This document shows, in pieces, positions 6,092 through 13,889 of a stretch of 14,476 bases of DNA. Made by a program: the position numbers and the translations under genes. The notes beneath the pieces were generated by a model. That model did not search any database, was not told where the DNA came from, and was given only the letters and a program-made list of their open reading frames with translations. Every line of letters begins with the position of its first letter. The first letter of the stretch is position 1. The stretch comes from Helicobacteraceae bacterium (GTDB lineage: Bacteria > Campylobacterota > Campylobacteria > Campylobacterales > SZUA-545): the NCBI GenBank assembly GCA_031276985.1, contig JAISMA010000238.1, forward strand, positions 1 to 14,476. Direction: 5' to 3'.

Positions 6092-7726
6092 TTAACGCCC
6101 TATGGCTTCTTTGTCGTCGTTTGTGTTAAGCGCGCTTTCTATCATCAGTCGCGCCGCTTCTCTATATTCATCCACAAACTTTGCCGAATGCAGATCGCTA
6201 AACGCGCCGGGCGTTGTTGCGTGATTTATTTTAATCACCAGATTCACGTTTGGATTCGCGCCGATAACCGCTTCGGCGGCAAAGCGAATATCGTTTTCTC
6301 GATCGATCGCTATAATAACCGCCGCCGCGCTTTTGATCCCCGCGTGTTCCAAGATGGATCGTTGCGTCGCGTTGCCAAGCATAACGGCGTGTCCGCGCTC
6401 GAATCCTTCCTCCACTTTTTGATACTGCCCTTCAACGCAAATATATGGGATTTCGCGCTCTTTTAACATCTGCGCCACCTGTCGTCCCAAAGCCTCACCG
6501 TAACCGATCACAATAACGTGTCCCGACGTTTCCGCCGCCTCTATATTTGGCGTTGCTAATCGCTTTTTTCCGCGCTCGAAAAGCGACGCTATTCGCTCTG
6601 TGTTTTTGATGATAAACGGCGTTAGTATCATAGAGATCGCAATAGCCGCGGAAAGCCGTCCTAAAAAATCTTTATCGGGCAAAATATCCGCTTGCGTCGC
6701 TAAGGCAAAAATAGCAAAACCAAATTCGCCCATTTGCATTAACGCGATCGCGCTTCTTATGGCTGAAGATTTATCGCTAAGAACGCGCGCTATAATATAA
6801 ATTACGACGGCTTTTAACAGCATAGCCGCAACGACAAAAACGGCGATAAATCCTATATTATCCACAACTAATTTAACGTTAATCTGCAAACCGACGGTAA
6901 CAAAAAAAACGCCTAGCAACAGATCGCGAAAAGGCGCTAAATCCGCTTCAACTTGATGCTTATAATGCGTCTCGGCGATCATAATCCCCGCGATCAGCGC
7001 TCCTAACGAATAGCTAAAGCCAAATTCATGCGCGAGAAGCGCCGCGCCGACGACGATTAACAAAACCGATCCGATAAAAATTTCGTGCGTTTGCGAATTG
7101 CTGGACAACTCCAATAGTTTTGTTATGGCTAACTTGCCGATCGTGGATAAAACGATTAACACAATAACCGCCGAGACGCTCATTTGCAAAATTAGTTGCA
7201 AAGGCGCTACGTCCGGTTTGGAAAAAAGCGTAACCATTAGCAAAACGGGAATTACCGCAATATCTTGAAATATGAGAATGCCAAGCGCCTGTTTGCCGTA
7301 TGGTTTGCCAATTTCGCCGCGCTCTTTAAGCAGTTTTAGCACGATTGCGGTCGACGACATTGAAAGCGCGGATGACAGCACGACCGCCGCTTTTGGCTCA
7401 ATGCCCATGCCCCAGATCGCGATAACCGAAAACAGCGCGGCGCTAACGACGACCTGCAAAAATCCGAATAAAAAAACTTCGCGCTTCATCGCCCGCAAAT
7501 AATCGAGCGAAAATTCAAGCCCAATTGTAAACATCAAGAACACGATGCCAAATTCGCCAAGTTCGTCCAGCGCGTGGTGTTCCGAGCCGATCGAGAAAAG
7601 TTGCGCGACGATTACGCCGGATGCAATGTAGCCGATGACGGGCGGAATGTCGAGTTTTTTGAGATAGATATTCAAGACAATTGCGATCGCGCTTGCGGCG
7701 ATCACGACGAGGAGAATTGAATCCAT
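6092..7726 (-). CDS. CPA2-family cation/proton antiporter with RCK domain (KefB/KefC-like)
   Basis: A 544-residue inner-membrane protein of the monovalent cation:proton antiporter-2 family, exchanging K+ or Na+ for H+. Residues 1-375 hold about 12-13 hydrophobic segments, with the family motifs SSALSMSSTAIVLKLL (118-133), FQDIAVIPVLL (153-163) and LGALIAGIMIAET (241-253). A soluble RCK/TrkA-N domain follows from about 402, with the nucleotide-binding GYGEALGRQV (408-417) and the acidic end of strand 2 at VEGQY. No second RCK-C domain is evident, and the end is short and polar. The ATG has AGGAC 8 bases upstream and a clear promoter. It heads a likely two-gene unit with modD. The ion transported and whether glutathione gates it cannot be told from sequence. 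Confidence 0.9.
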   Translation of the reverse strand: MDSILLVVIAASAIAIVLNIYLKKLDIPPVIGYIASGVIVAQLFSIGSEHHALDELGEFGIVFLMFTIGLEFSLDYLRAMKREVFLFGFLQVVVSAALFSVIAIWGMGIEPKAAVVLSSALSMSSTAIVLKLLKERGEIGKPYGKQALGILIFQDIAVIPVLLMVTLFSKPDVAPLQLILQMSVSAVIVLIVLSTIGKLAITKLLELSSNSQTHEIFIGSVLLIVVGAALLAHEFGFSYSLGALIAGIMIAETHYKHQVEADLAPFRDLLLGVFFVTVGLQINVKLVVDNIGFIAVFVVAAMLLKAVVIYIIARVLSDKSSAIRSAIALMQMGEFGFAIFALATQADILPDKDFLGRLSAAIAISMILTPFIIKNTERIASLFERGKKRLATPNIEAAETSGHVIVIGYGEALGRQVAQMLKEREIPYICVEGQYQKVEEGFERGHAVMLGNATQRSILEHAGIKSAAAVIIAIDRENDIRFAAEAVIGANPNVNLVIKINHATTPGAFSDLHSAKFVDEYREAARLMIESALNTNDDKEAIGR

Positions 7727-7752
7727 TAAGCGTCCTAGATTATTTTGCGCGT

Positions 7753-7780
7753 ATTGTAGCGACTAACTTGCATAAAACAA
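7753..7780 (-). promoter_or_regulatory. Promoter of the kefB-like/modD unit
   Basis: The minus strand reads TTGTTT (7780-7775), a 16-base spacer, then TACAAT (7758-7753), about 27 bases before the ATG at 7726. Confidence 0.55.
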
Positions 7781-7833
7781 CTTTTTCGCGTCTATTTTTC
7801 GCGCAATCGCGGCGACGGTAAGGTTAATCAATG

Positions 7834-7839
7834 TAAAAT
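7834..7839 (+). promoter_or_regulatory. Possible -10 box of the exported TPR gene
   Basis: TAAAAT lies 37 bases before the ATG at 7877. No -35 is visible. GGAGGG follows at ribosome-binding distance. Confidence 0.35.
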
Positions 7840-7876
7840 CGCAACTTGCAAAGCGCAATTATAAACGGAGGGCAAG

Positions 7877-8731
7877 ATGAACGCGGTTTTCTCAAATCAA
7901 ATTGGAGCGATTGCGAGGGCGTTGATCGCTCTTTGCGCGGCGGCGGTTTTTGCGTTTGGCGCGGAAACGACGGCAAAAGAAGCGTTCGATCGCGGTTATG
8001 CGGCGTACGATCGCGGCGACTTGCAAGAGGCGATCAAACAATTTACACAAGCGATTGAAATCGATCCAAATTACGCGTACGCTTACAACAATCGCGGACT
8101 CGCTTACAAGAATTTAGGCGATTACAAAAAAGCGATAGCCGATTTTGATCAAGCGATCAAGATCGATCCGAATAACGCAAGCGCTTATGTCGGTCGCGGA
8201 ATCGCTTATGACAAGTTAAAAGATTACAAAAAAGCGATCTCCGACTATGATCAGGCGATCAAGATCGATCCGAATTACGCAATCGCTTACAACAATCGCG
8301 GAATCGCTTATCTCGACATAAAAGATTACAAAAAAGCGATAGCCGATTACGATCAAGCGATTAAGATCGATCCGAATTACGCAATCGCTTACTACAATCG
8401 CGCGATCGCCTATGAAGATGGATTGGGCTACAGAAGCAAAGCGATTGCGGATTATGCGCAAGCGATCAAGATCGATCCAAATTATGAAAGCGCTTATTTC
8501 AATCGCGCAATCGCTTACAGCGAATTTAGCGACTACAAGAACGCAATCGCCGACTACGATCAGGTCATCAGACTCAATCCAAGAAAAACATACGCTTATT
8601 ATAATCGCGCGTTTGCTTACAGAAAATTGGGCGATATGAAAAGCGCCACAAGAGACGCTAGGAAAGCATGCGAACTTGGCGATTGCGGACAAGTTAATTA
8701 TTTAGAGGAAAACAAACTCTTAAGCGATTAA
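7877..8731 (+). CDS. Exported tetratricopeptide-repeat protein
   Basis: The 284-residue product begins with a Sec signal peptide (hydrophobic core about 12-27, cleavage near FGA-ET at 29) and then consists almost entirely of tetratricopeptide repeats. About six near-identical 34-residue units run from 33 to 237, each ending in AIKIDPNYA or similar, with a seventh diverged unit and a short cap ending in two cysteines (about 264-284). The fifth unit has one extra residue. TPR arrays bind protein partners, and this one should act in the periplasm. The repeat is also visible in the DNA as about 102-base tandem units. The start has GGAGGG upstream. A paralogous TPR lipoprotein lies at 10057-11782 on the other strand. 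The specific partner is unknown. Confidence 0.85.
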   Translation: MNAVFSNQIGAIARALIALCAAAVFAFGAETTAKEAFDRGYAAYDRGDLQEAIKQFTQAIEIDPNYAYAYNNRGLAYKNLGDYKKAIADFDQAIKIDPNNASAYVGRGIAYDKLKDYKKAISDYDQAIKIDPNYAIAYNNRGIAYLDIKDYKKAIADYDQAIKIDPNYAIAYYNRAIAYEDGLGYRSKAIADYAQAIKIDPNYESAYFNRAIAYSEFSDYKNAIADYDQVIRLNPRKTYAYYNRAFAYRKLGDMKSATRDARKACELGDCGQVNYLEENKLLSD

Positions 8732-8732
8732 C

Positions 8733-8772
8733 CGCAAAGTTTTAGACGACGTTTTTTGCGTTTATTTTATTT
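8733..8772 (+). terminator. Possible terminator of the TPR gene
   Basis: CGCAAA (8733-8738) can pair with TTTGCG (8755-8760), followed by a T-rich tail (8761-8772). The stem is short and the loop long. Confidence 0.3.
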
Positions 8773-8879
8773 CGCCGCGATCGTCGTCTTCGTTTTCGTG
8801 AAAGCGACGCTTTGCCCTTGCGTCAAATTAAGGCAACGCGAAATGTTTTACTTTCTTTTCTTTGGTTATCCGCCTTTGC

Positions 8880-8888
8880 TGGTATGAT
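8880..8888 (+). promoter_or_regulatory. Orphan extended -10 promoter pointing into the gph 3' end
   Basis: TGGTATGAT is a near-consensus extended -10 (TG-n-TATGAT). Its transcript would begin near 8895 and run antisense into the phosphatase gene. The only frame it could serve is a 22-codon basic ORF, 8901-8969, without a ribosome binding site. Confidence 0.4.
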
Positions 8889-8954
8889 AGAAACAACCCC
8901 ATGAAAAAACAATCGGGTCGCTTTGCAAGAAGTCGTCGCGAATCGCAAATAGCG

Positions 8955-9575
8955 TTAAAGCGCTTTTAACAACTCCATAGGCGTTTGGATCGCGCAATCG
9001 GCAAATTCGCTCGCGATTCCGTAACCCCACGCGGCAAATATGCCCGTTACGCCCGCCGCTTTAGCCGCTTTCATATCCTTGCCGCTGTCGCCTAAAAATA
9101 TCGCTTCGTTAGGATTGCCGCCGAGTTTGTTCAGCGCAAGATAGAGCATATCGGGCGCGGGTTTTGGATTTGAAACGCAGTCCGCGCCAATCATCGCCGC
9201 AAAATAACGCGAAACGCCCGCGTAATCCAGCATAATTCGCGCAAAAGCGCTTGTGGCGTTCGTGGCAACCGCCATTTTCACGCCGCGATCGTTTAACGCT
9301 TGTAGCAATTCGGCGATTTCGTCGTATAGTTTTAGATCGTTTAAGCACGCTTTTTCATAGCGCTCTTCAAAAATCTTATGATCGGCTTCGCTTGCGTCCT
9401 CGCCGTATAAAAATTTGGTCGATTGAAAGGTGAGCGCGTTTATCTTTTCGATGATTTCGCCGCGATCTAAAGGCGGTAAACCTTTGCGAGTTCTGGCGTA
9501 ATTGATCGACGCGGCAATATTGTCTTTGCTATCCGTTAGCGTGCCGTCCAGATCGAAAATAACGATTGATTTCAT
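8955..9575 (-). CDS. gph: HAD-family phosphatase, phosphoglycolate phosphatase-like
   Basis: A 206-residue hydrolase of the HAD superfamily. Motif I is DLDGTLTD with nucleophile D8 and acid-base D10. Motif II is T105 in ATNATS, motif III is K138 in NPKPAPD, and motif IV is GDSGKD (162-167). A helical cap (about 15-80) between motif I and the core makes it subfamily I like Gph and PGMB enzymes. The likely role is hydrolysis of 2-phosphoglycolate or another small phosphoester in the cytoplasm. Substrate choice cannot be read from sequence. The gene stands alone between repeats and the exported TPR gene. No Shine-Dalgarno is visible before the ATG, but TATTAT lies at 9587-9582, which would put transcription start at or next to the A of the ATG. 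Confidence 0.85.
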   Translation of the reverse strand: MKSIVIFDLDGTLTDSKDNIAASINYARTRKGLPPLDRGEIIEKINALTFQSTKFLYGEDASEADHKIFEERYEKACLNDLKLYDEIAELLQALNDRGVKMAVATNATSAFARIMLDYAGVSRYFAAMIGADCVSNPKPAPDMLYLALNKLGGNPNEAIFLGDSGKDMKAAKAAGVTGIFAAWGYGIASEFADCAIQTPMELLKAL

Positions 9576-10056
9576 ACCGCAATAATAGCCAGCTTAAGAT
9601 ATTAAATCATCATTTCCGCGTCGCTCCCGCTTTTCGCTTCCCGTCATATCCGCGAAAGCGGGTATCTAACATTAAGATATTCGCGGATCAAGCGCCCATT
9701 CGCAAGCGCTTATCATTGCTTCGCGATGTTTGGATTCCCGCCTTCGCGGGTACGGCGGGAAGATGGGCGCTTTGCCGCGGATATGGCGCGGGGATATGGA
9801 TTCCGCGACTTCGCGCGGAATGACGACGAAAGACGCGGGAATGGCGTAATGGGCGGAGAGGTTAGCGGCGCTCTTTTTCAACGTAGCGTAGCGTAGGCGC
9901 TAAGGCGCAATCACGCGGCGTTTCTTTGGCTAAAGAACCGCTTTGACGCTGGCGGGTTTCAGCTTTTGCCTCCAAAACAGGCGAGCTGTTTTGGAGAGCG
10001 CCGCGCCGGAATGACGGTTAGCGTTGGCGGACAGAGACGGCAAATCCGATTTTGCG
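9576..10056. repeat. Intergenic region with palindromic repeats and a strong hairpin
   Basis: About 480 bases without a gene. Copies of the widespread palindrome (arms like TTCCCGC/GCGGGTA, peptide IPAFAGTA-like) lie at 9640-9668, 9731-9760 and 9798-9825, with a half copy near 10002-10017. Short reading frames here are translated repeats and are not counted as genes. Confidence 0.75.
9970..9996. terminator. Perfect 11-base-pair hairpin downstream of the TPR lipoprotein
   Basis: CTCCAAAACAG and CTGTTTTGGAG form a perfect stem with a 5-base loop, about 60 bases after the stop of the TPR lipoprotein gene. It has no T tract on either side. A transcript-end or repeat-related role is inferred. Confidence 0.4.
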
Positions 10057-11782
10057 TTAATCGCGCACTTTGCCTTCCCGCTTAAGCCAGTCAAACGTCT
10101 TGCACCTCTGCTCACTGTCCAACTCCACTGCAAAGCGAGCGTCTTTTGCGGCTTGTTTCCAGTTTTGTTGTCCTTTGTAAGCCCACGCGTGATCGCAGTA
10201 AGTATCCGGGGACTTTGGATCGATCTTAATCACCTGCGTGAAATCCGCGATCGCTTTGCCGTACTCCTCAATATCGGAATATACCGTCCCGCGCGCAGCG
10301 ATAGCTGCCACATCCTGTCGATCGAGCTTAATCGCGTGCGTGAAATCGGCGATCGCTTTGTTAGCATCCTTGCGAGCGAGTCGTCTATAGCTGAGACCGT
10401 CTTCGCGAGTATAGCTCTCGCGAGGGGCGAGTAGGTAGGCGTACGCACGATAATAGTAAAGCTTAGCGTCCTTTGGATTGATTTTGATTGCCTGCGTGTA
10501 GTCGGCAATCGCTTTGTCGGCGTACTCTTCCCCTTTCTCATGGTCTACTGAATTCCTACTAAGACTTGCATAAGCGTCCCCGCGATTTATGTAAGTCTCC
10601 GCATATTTTGGATTGATCTCAATCGCCCGCGTGAAATCGGCAATCGCTTTTTCTTTGCTGTCGCTGTAGCCACTCCGATAGGCGAGTCCGCGCGCATTGT
10701 AAGCCTCCGCAAGATTCGGATCGATCTTGATCGCTTGCGTGTAATCCGCGAGCGCTTTGGCGTTATCGCCTAAACTATTGTAAGCAGATCCGCGATTGTA
10801 GTAAGCGACGGCATAGTTTGGATCGATCTTGATTGCTTGCGTGTAATCGGCGAGCGCTTTGGCGGCGTCGCCTAAATCGTGATAGGCGAGTCCGCGACCG
10901 CCGTAAGCCTTCGCAAACTTTGGATCGCCGTTGATCGCTTTGCCGAAATACACAACTGCCCCTTGAGCATTGCCTTCGTCGTATAACGCAAGAGCGTAAT
11001 TGTATGCCTCTAGGCTACTATTGTATTCGGAATAACCCGGATCGTTTGCGCCGCGTATAACAAATCTGCCTTTTTCAACCTCTTCTAGTTGCAGTTCGCC
11101 TTTATCGCCCACAGCCGCGTCAAAGAGCGCTCGCCCTTTGGAACTGACAACATAGCTTTTGGGCAGTCTCGCGCGAAAATATTCGACGGCTTTTCCTCTT
11201 ATCCCTATGTAATAGGGATTGTAAAATTTGTTGCCGCGGCTATCTACTGTGGTTTTAACCCCTCCGTCAAATATATAGTATTTATTTTCATCTTTACTAT
11301 ATATAATGCCCGCCGTTGCCAAACGAGGGCTCGATTCGTCGCTATATTTATAATAGCAAACGGCGTAATTCTCGCCCACGTTGCACTTTCTGCTTTGATT
11401 GCCAACAACCGTATTGGCGGCTTCGTTAGCGGCTCTATCATAGCATTGCCGGGTATTCAAGCCTCGATATTGACAATCTATAACGTTGCCGCCGCCCCAC
11501 GATCGCGTATCACTCAGATCTCCATAAACGGCTTTGCTGTACTCGTCAAAGCCTATAATGACGCTTGCCATATCGCGCAAAGGCGTTTTCGGATTTGAAA
11601 TCGCCGCTATCTCGTCAGTGCGATATGAAGGCAAGTGGCTCAAGTCGGGACCACTGTTTTTGGCGGATATAGCCGCTATTTTGCTTGTGCATCCGCTCAA
11701 GCCAAAAAGCGCGACTAGGATCGCGCAGATTAGATAGAGGAGCTTAGGAGTTACCTCCCCCCCGTTGATTTACCTGAAACAT
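10057..11782 (-). CDS. TPR lipoprotein, out of frame at a G7 tract (putative phase-variable, OFF)
   Basis: The main frame (11700 down to 10057) codes for about 547 residues. It is preceded in frame by a textbook lipoprotein signal (KLLYLICAILVALFG then LSGC), but no start codon lies in that frame. The only good start is ATG at 11782 with GGAGG six bases upstream, and it is separated by seven G (11763-11757). As sequenced it yields MFQVNQRGGGNS and stops. With six or nine G it joins the signal peptide, for a precursor of about 574 residues (six G). After the lipid-attached cysteine comes a domain of about 220 residues with several cysteines and no known family. About eight TPR units follow (from about 231), two carrying insertions. 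An assembly error in the homopolymer is possible. Confidence 0.75.
11757..11763 (-). repeat. Homopolymer G7 (C7 on plus strand) in the TPR lipoprotein 5' end
   Basis: Seven consecutive C on the plus strand lie 17 bases inside the reading frame, between the ATG and the signal peptide. Loss of one G brings start and body into the same frame (82 bases between the two frame anchors, 81 needed). Confidence 0.9.
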
Positions 11783-11788
11783 GGAATG

Positions 11789-11793
11789 CCTCC
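11789..11793 (-). promoter_or_regulatory. Ribosome binding site GGAGG of the TPR lipoprotein
   Basis: GGAGG, CATTCC, then ATG at 11782. This places the true start upstream of the G tract and shows that the frame break is inside the gene. Confidence 0.75.
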
Positions 11794-11815
11794 GTTGTTG
11801 GTATTGAAGCGTTGC

Positions 11816-11821
11816 ATTCTA
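11816..11821 (-). promoter_or_regulatory. -10 box of the TPR lipoprotein gene
   Basis: GCTAGAATGC on the minus strand gives TAGAAT 34 bases before the ATG at 11782, with an A/T-rich stretch further upstream. Confidence 0.45.
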
Positions 11822-11863
11822 GCGTAACGCAAATTTAAGCAAAACAAAGGTTTTGAATTTTGT

Positions 11864-11966
11864 TTTGGATGCCAGCCTTCGCGGGAATGACGGGAGGCGC
11901 GATCGATCGGTTAATGCAACGCGAAAGGTTTTGGGGGTTGGATACCAGCCTTCGCGGGTATGACGA
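11864..11966. repeat. Two direct copies of the palindromic repeat
   Basis: Copies at about 11865-11893 and 11937-11965 share TTGGAT.CCAGCCTTCGCG and end in ATGACG, about 72 bases apart. They fill much of the gap between the TPR lipoprotein start and comF, where no gene is seen. Confidence 0.8.
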
Positions 11967-12091
11967 GAGGCGATTGTATGTTTCGTCATAGCAACGTAAG
12001 CAGGTGTATTCCAACCCTTGCAATACGATCGCCCATATATTATTGTTGCGCGATGTTTAGATGACGGCGGCAAAGCGCGTTGGGAGGCGCG

Positions 12092-12655
12092 TTATTGCGC
12101 GCGCGTTAAAGCGACGGCAAACAGCGCGGTTTTGCCGTTTTTCTCCAGCGTTTCGCCCGCTTCCAAAAGCGTTGTCCCCGTAGTTATTAGATCGTCTAGC
12201 AAGATCGCGTCTCGCTCCTCGAAATCCTTGAAAACAAAACGGCGCGGACGGCTTTGGCGAAACGCCAGCGTCTGCCCCGCGTACTTATCTTTGGATCGCG
12301 CGCGAAGCCTGCCAAATCGCGGCGTTACTATGCCCGCCGCGCCAAATTTCGCCAAAACCGCGGAGTGCGAATACCACGCGCCGACGCGATCGTCTATGGG
12401 AATCAGCGCGGCTTTATTGTCTAGTTTCAGTTCGCTAAAAAACGGCTTAAACGCTTTTATCGCGAGTTGTTTAAGCGCAAAAGAACCAAATGGATAGTAT
12501 TTTGCGTTGGTCAGCGGCGCTATATCGTCGTAATCGTAAAACGTGATAGCGCGCAGATCGCGCAAATTGTGAAGGCGCGGATTAACCTCGATCGCCTCGC
12601 GGCATTCGCGGCAGATAAAACTTAGACTTAGCTTGGCGCATAGCAAACAACGCAT
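12092..12655 (-). CDS. comF: ComF-family phosphoribosyltransferase-like protein
   Basis: ComF-family proteins are needed for uptake or processing of single-stranded DNA in natural transformation. The 187-residue product has the N-terminal zinc finger of the family (C3, C6, C15, C18). The C-terminal phosphoribosyltransferase-like domain carries the PRPP-binding loop ILLDDLITTGTTLLEA (151-166). The preceding RSKDKYAGQTLAFRQSRPRRF region matches the conserved R...Q..L...R..N..F block, though the usual Asn is replaced. It is the last gene of a four-gene operon: its ATG overlaps the smpB stop (TAATG). Length is slightly below the usual 190-240. Competence genes of the pilus type are not in this window, so a role in transformation is inferred from the family. 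Confidence 0.85.
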   Translation of the reverse strand: MRCLLCAKLSLSFICRECREAIEVNPRLHNLRDLRAITFYDYDDIAPLTNAKYYPFGSFALKQLAIKAFKPFFSELKLDNKAALIPIDDRVGAWYSHSAVLAKFGAAGIVTPRFGRLRARSKDKYAGQTLAFRQSRPRRFVFKDFEERDAILLDDLITTGTTLLEAGETLEKNGKTALFAVALTRAQ

Positions 12656-13104
12656 TACGCGCTTCGCTTCATCGTCCGTTTGAGATTTATTTGCGCGTCG
12701 CGCTCTTTAATTGCTTCGCGTTTGTCATGCAGCTTTTTGCCGCGCGCAAGCGCTATCAGTATTTTGGCGCGGTTTCTGGAGTTGAAATATAGCTTAAGAG
12801 TAGCGATCGCGAGTTTTTCCAATCTCACGCGCTCGGCGATTTTGGCGATCTCTTTTTTCTTCAAAAGCAGTCTGCGCGATCGGTTTTCGTCGGGCGCAAG
12901 CCTCGCGTCGGCGTTTTCGTATCGGGCGATATGCATGCCAAAAAGCCAGATCTCCTTTTCGCGGATAACTCTGGCAAACGCTTCGCTTAAACTTGCCTTG
13001 CCCGCTCGAATACTTTTGACTTCGCTACCAGCAAGCTCGATGCCCGCCTCGAAAGTTTCCAATATTTCAAATCGATGACGCGCTTTGCGATTTTCTATGG
13101 TCAT
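12655..13104 (-). CDS. smpB: SsrA-binding protein SmpB
   Basis: SmpB binds tmRNA and brings it to stalled ribosomes for trans-translation. The 149-residue product shows the family blocks in order: NRKARHRFEILETFEAGIEL near the N-terminus, GSEVKSIRAGKASLSEAFA (about 27-45), the central RRLLLKKKEI (about 78-87), LKLYFNSRNRAKILIALARGKKLHDKR (about 103-129) and a basic tail ending in MKRSA. That tail is the part that enters the mRNA channel. Length is at the short end of the normal range. The ATG overlaps the ispE stop by four bases (ATGA) and the gene overlaps comF. The ispE-smpB pair also occurs in other Campylobacterota. The tmRNA gene itself is not in the window. Confidence 0.97.
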   Translation of the reverse strand: MTIENRKARHRFEILETFEAGIELAGSEVKSIRAGKASLSEAFARVIREKEIWLFGMHIARYENADARLAPDENRSRRLLLKKKEIAKIAERVRLEKLAIATLKLYFNSRNRAKILIALARGKKLHDKREAIKERDAQINLKRTMKRSA

Positions 13105-13889
13105 TGTTCCTCGATTCTGAAAAACGTTCCGCCGCTTCCGCTAAGAAACCAGCCGTCTTCTTTGTATTCGCGCAATTCTGGATAGCGCTTTAGCGCGGGT
13201 TCTAGCAGATCGTTTAATGTTTCTGGATCAAACTCGCGCAAAATATCGACGGCTTTCATCGTCAGCAGATCGGGAGCGGTTTTCGCGGAATCAGCCATTT
13301 TGTCGCTAAAATGTCTGCGAAAAGTCAAATAAACCTTTGGCGTTTCGCATAAAATCGGCGCGGTTTTCAGCTCGAATCGCGGCGGTTTTTCGGAAAACGG
13401 CTCGATTTGCTCGCCCGCGCCGCCGACGTTAGCCGATTCGTATCCGCTTAAAAAAAACGGAACGTCCGCGCCGACCTCCGCGCCGACGCGAGATAGCTCT
13501 TCGTTTGAAAGTTTCAGGTTCGCCGCTTCGTTAATCATAATCAGAAAAGTCGCCGCGTCGCTGCTCGCGCCTCCAAGTCCCGCGCCGCTTGGTATGTTTT
13601 TGTATACGACGACTTTATGCGCGTTGGCGAATGAAAAAAGCGCTTTTGAAGGATATGCGCGGCTAAGCGTCGCGTAAGCGCGATAAATCGCGTTGTTTTC
13701 AAGCGCGCAATTAAAATCGCCGACGACTTCAAAACCTCGCGCCGCCGATTTTTCAAACCACATTTTATCGCTTAGGCGATCGTATATGACAAAGCGCGAA
13801 GCGATGAGATGATAGCCGTCGGCGCGTCTGCCGATTAGCTTCAAAAAAACGTTGAGTTTGGCGCGTGCGTCGTAAATTTTCGGCGGCAT
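13101..13889 (-). CDS. ispE: 4-diphosphocytidyl-2-C-methyl-D-erythritol kinase IspE
   Basis: IspE phosphorylates CDP-methylerythritol at the 2-hydroxyl, an ATP-dependent step of the MEP pathway to isoprenoids (here also the precursor of the menaquinone side chain). The 262-residue protein is a GHMP kinase. It has ARAKLNVFLKLIGRRADGYH at the N-terminus with catalytic K11, the ATP loop PSGAGLGGASSDAA (100-113), and GADVPFFLSG with catalytic D142. The C-terminal LSGSGGTFF is motif 3. All key residues are present and length is normal to slightly short. The ATG overlaps the stop of the upstream HepT-like gene (TAATG), and its stop overlaps smpB (ATGA), so the block is translated as a coupled unit. 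Confidence 0.96.
   Translation of the reverse strand: MPPKIYDARAKLNVFLKLIGRRADGYHLIASRFVIYDRLSDKMWFEKSAARGFEVVGDFNCALENNAIYRAYATLSRAYPSKALFSFANAHKVVVYKNIPSGAGLGGASSDAATFLIMINEAANLKLSNEELSRVGAEVGADVPFFLSGYESANVGGAGEQIEPFSEKPPRFELKTAPILCETPKVYLTFRRHFSDKMADSAKTAPDLLTMKAVDILREFDPETLNDLLEPALKRYPELREYKEDGWFLSGSGGTFFRIEEQ

Noticed and set aside
7970..8640. Regular ~102-base tandem repeats that might look like a CRISPR or satellite array
   Set aside because: They are in frame and encode 34-residue TPR units within one exported protein; there are no spacers.
9566..9881. Short frames on both strands containing FPSYPRKRV or IPAFAGTA-like peptides
   Set aside because: They are translations of palindromic repeats and have no ribosome binding sites.
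11818..12073. Frames of 62 and 84 codons upstream of the TPR lipoprotein
   Set aside because: Composed of two repeat copies read through (VIPAKAGIQ-type peptide), not genes.
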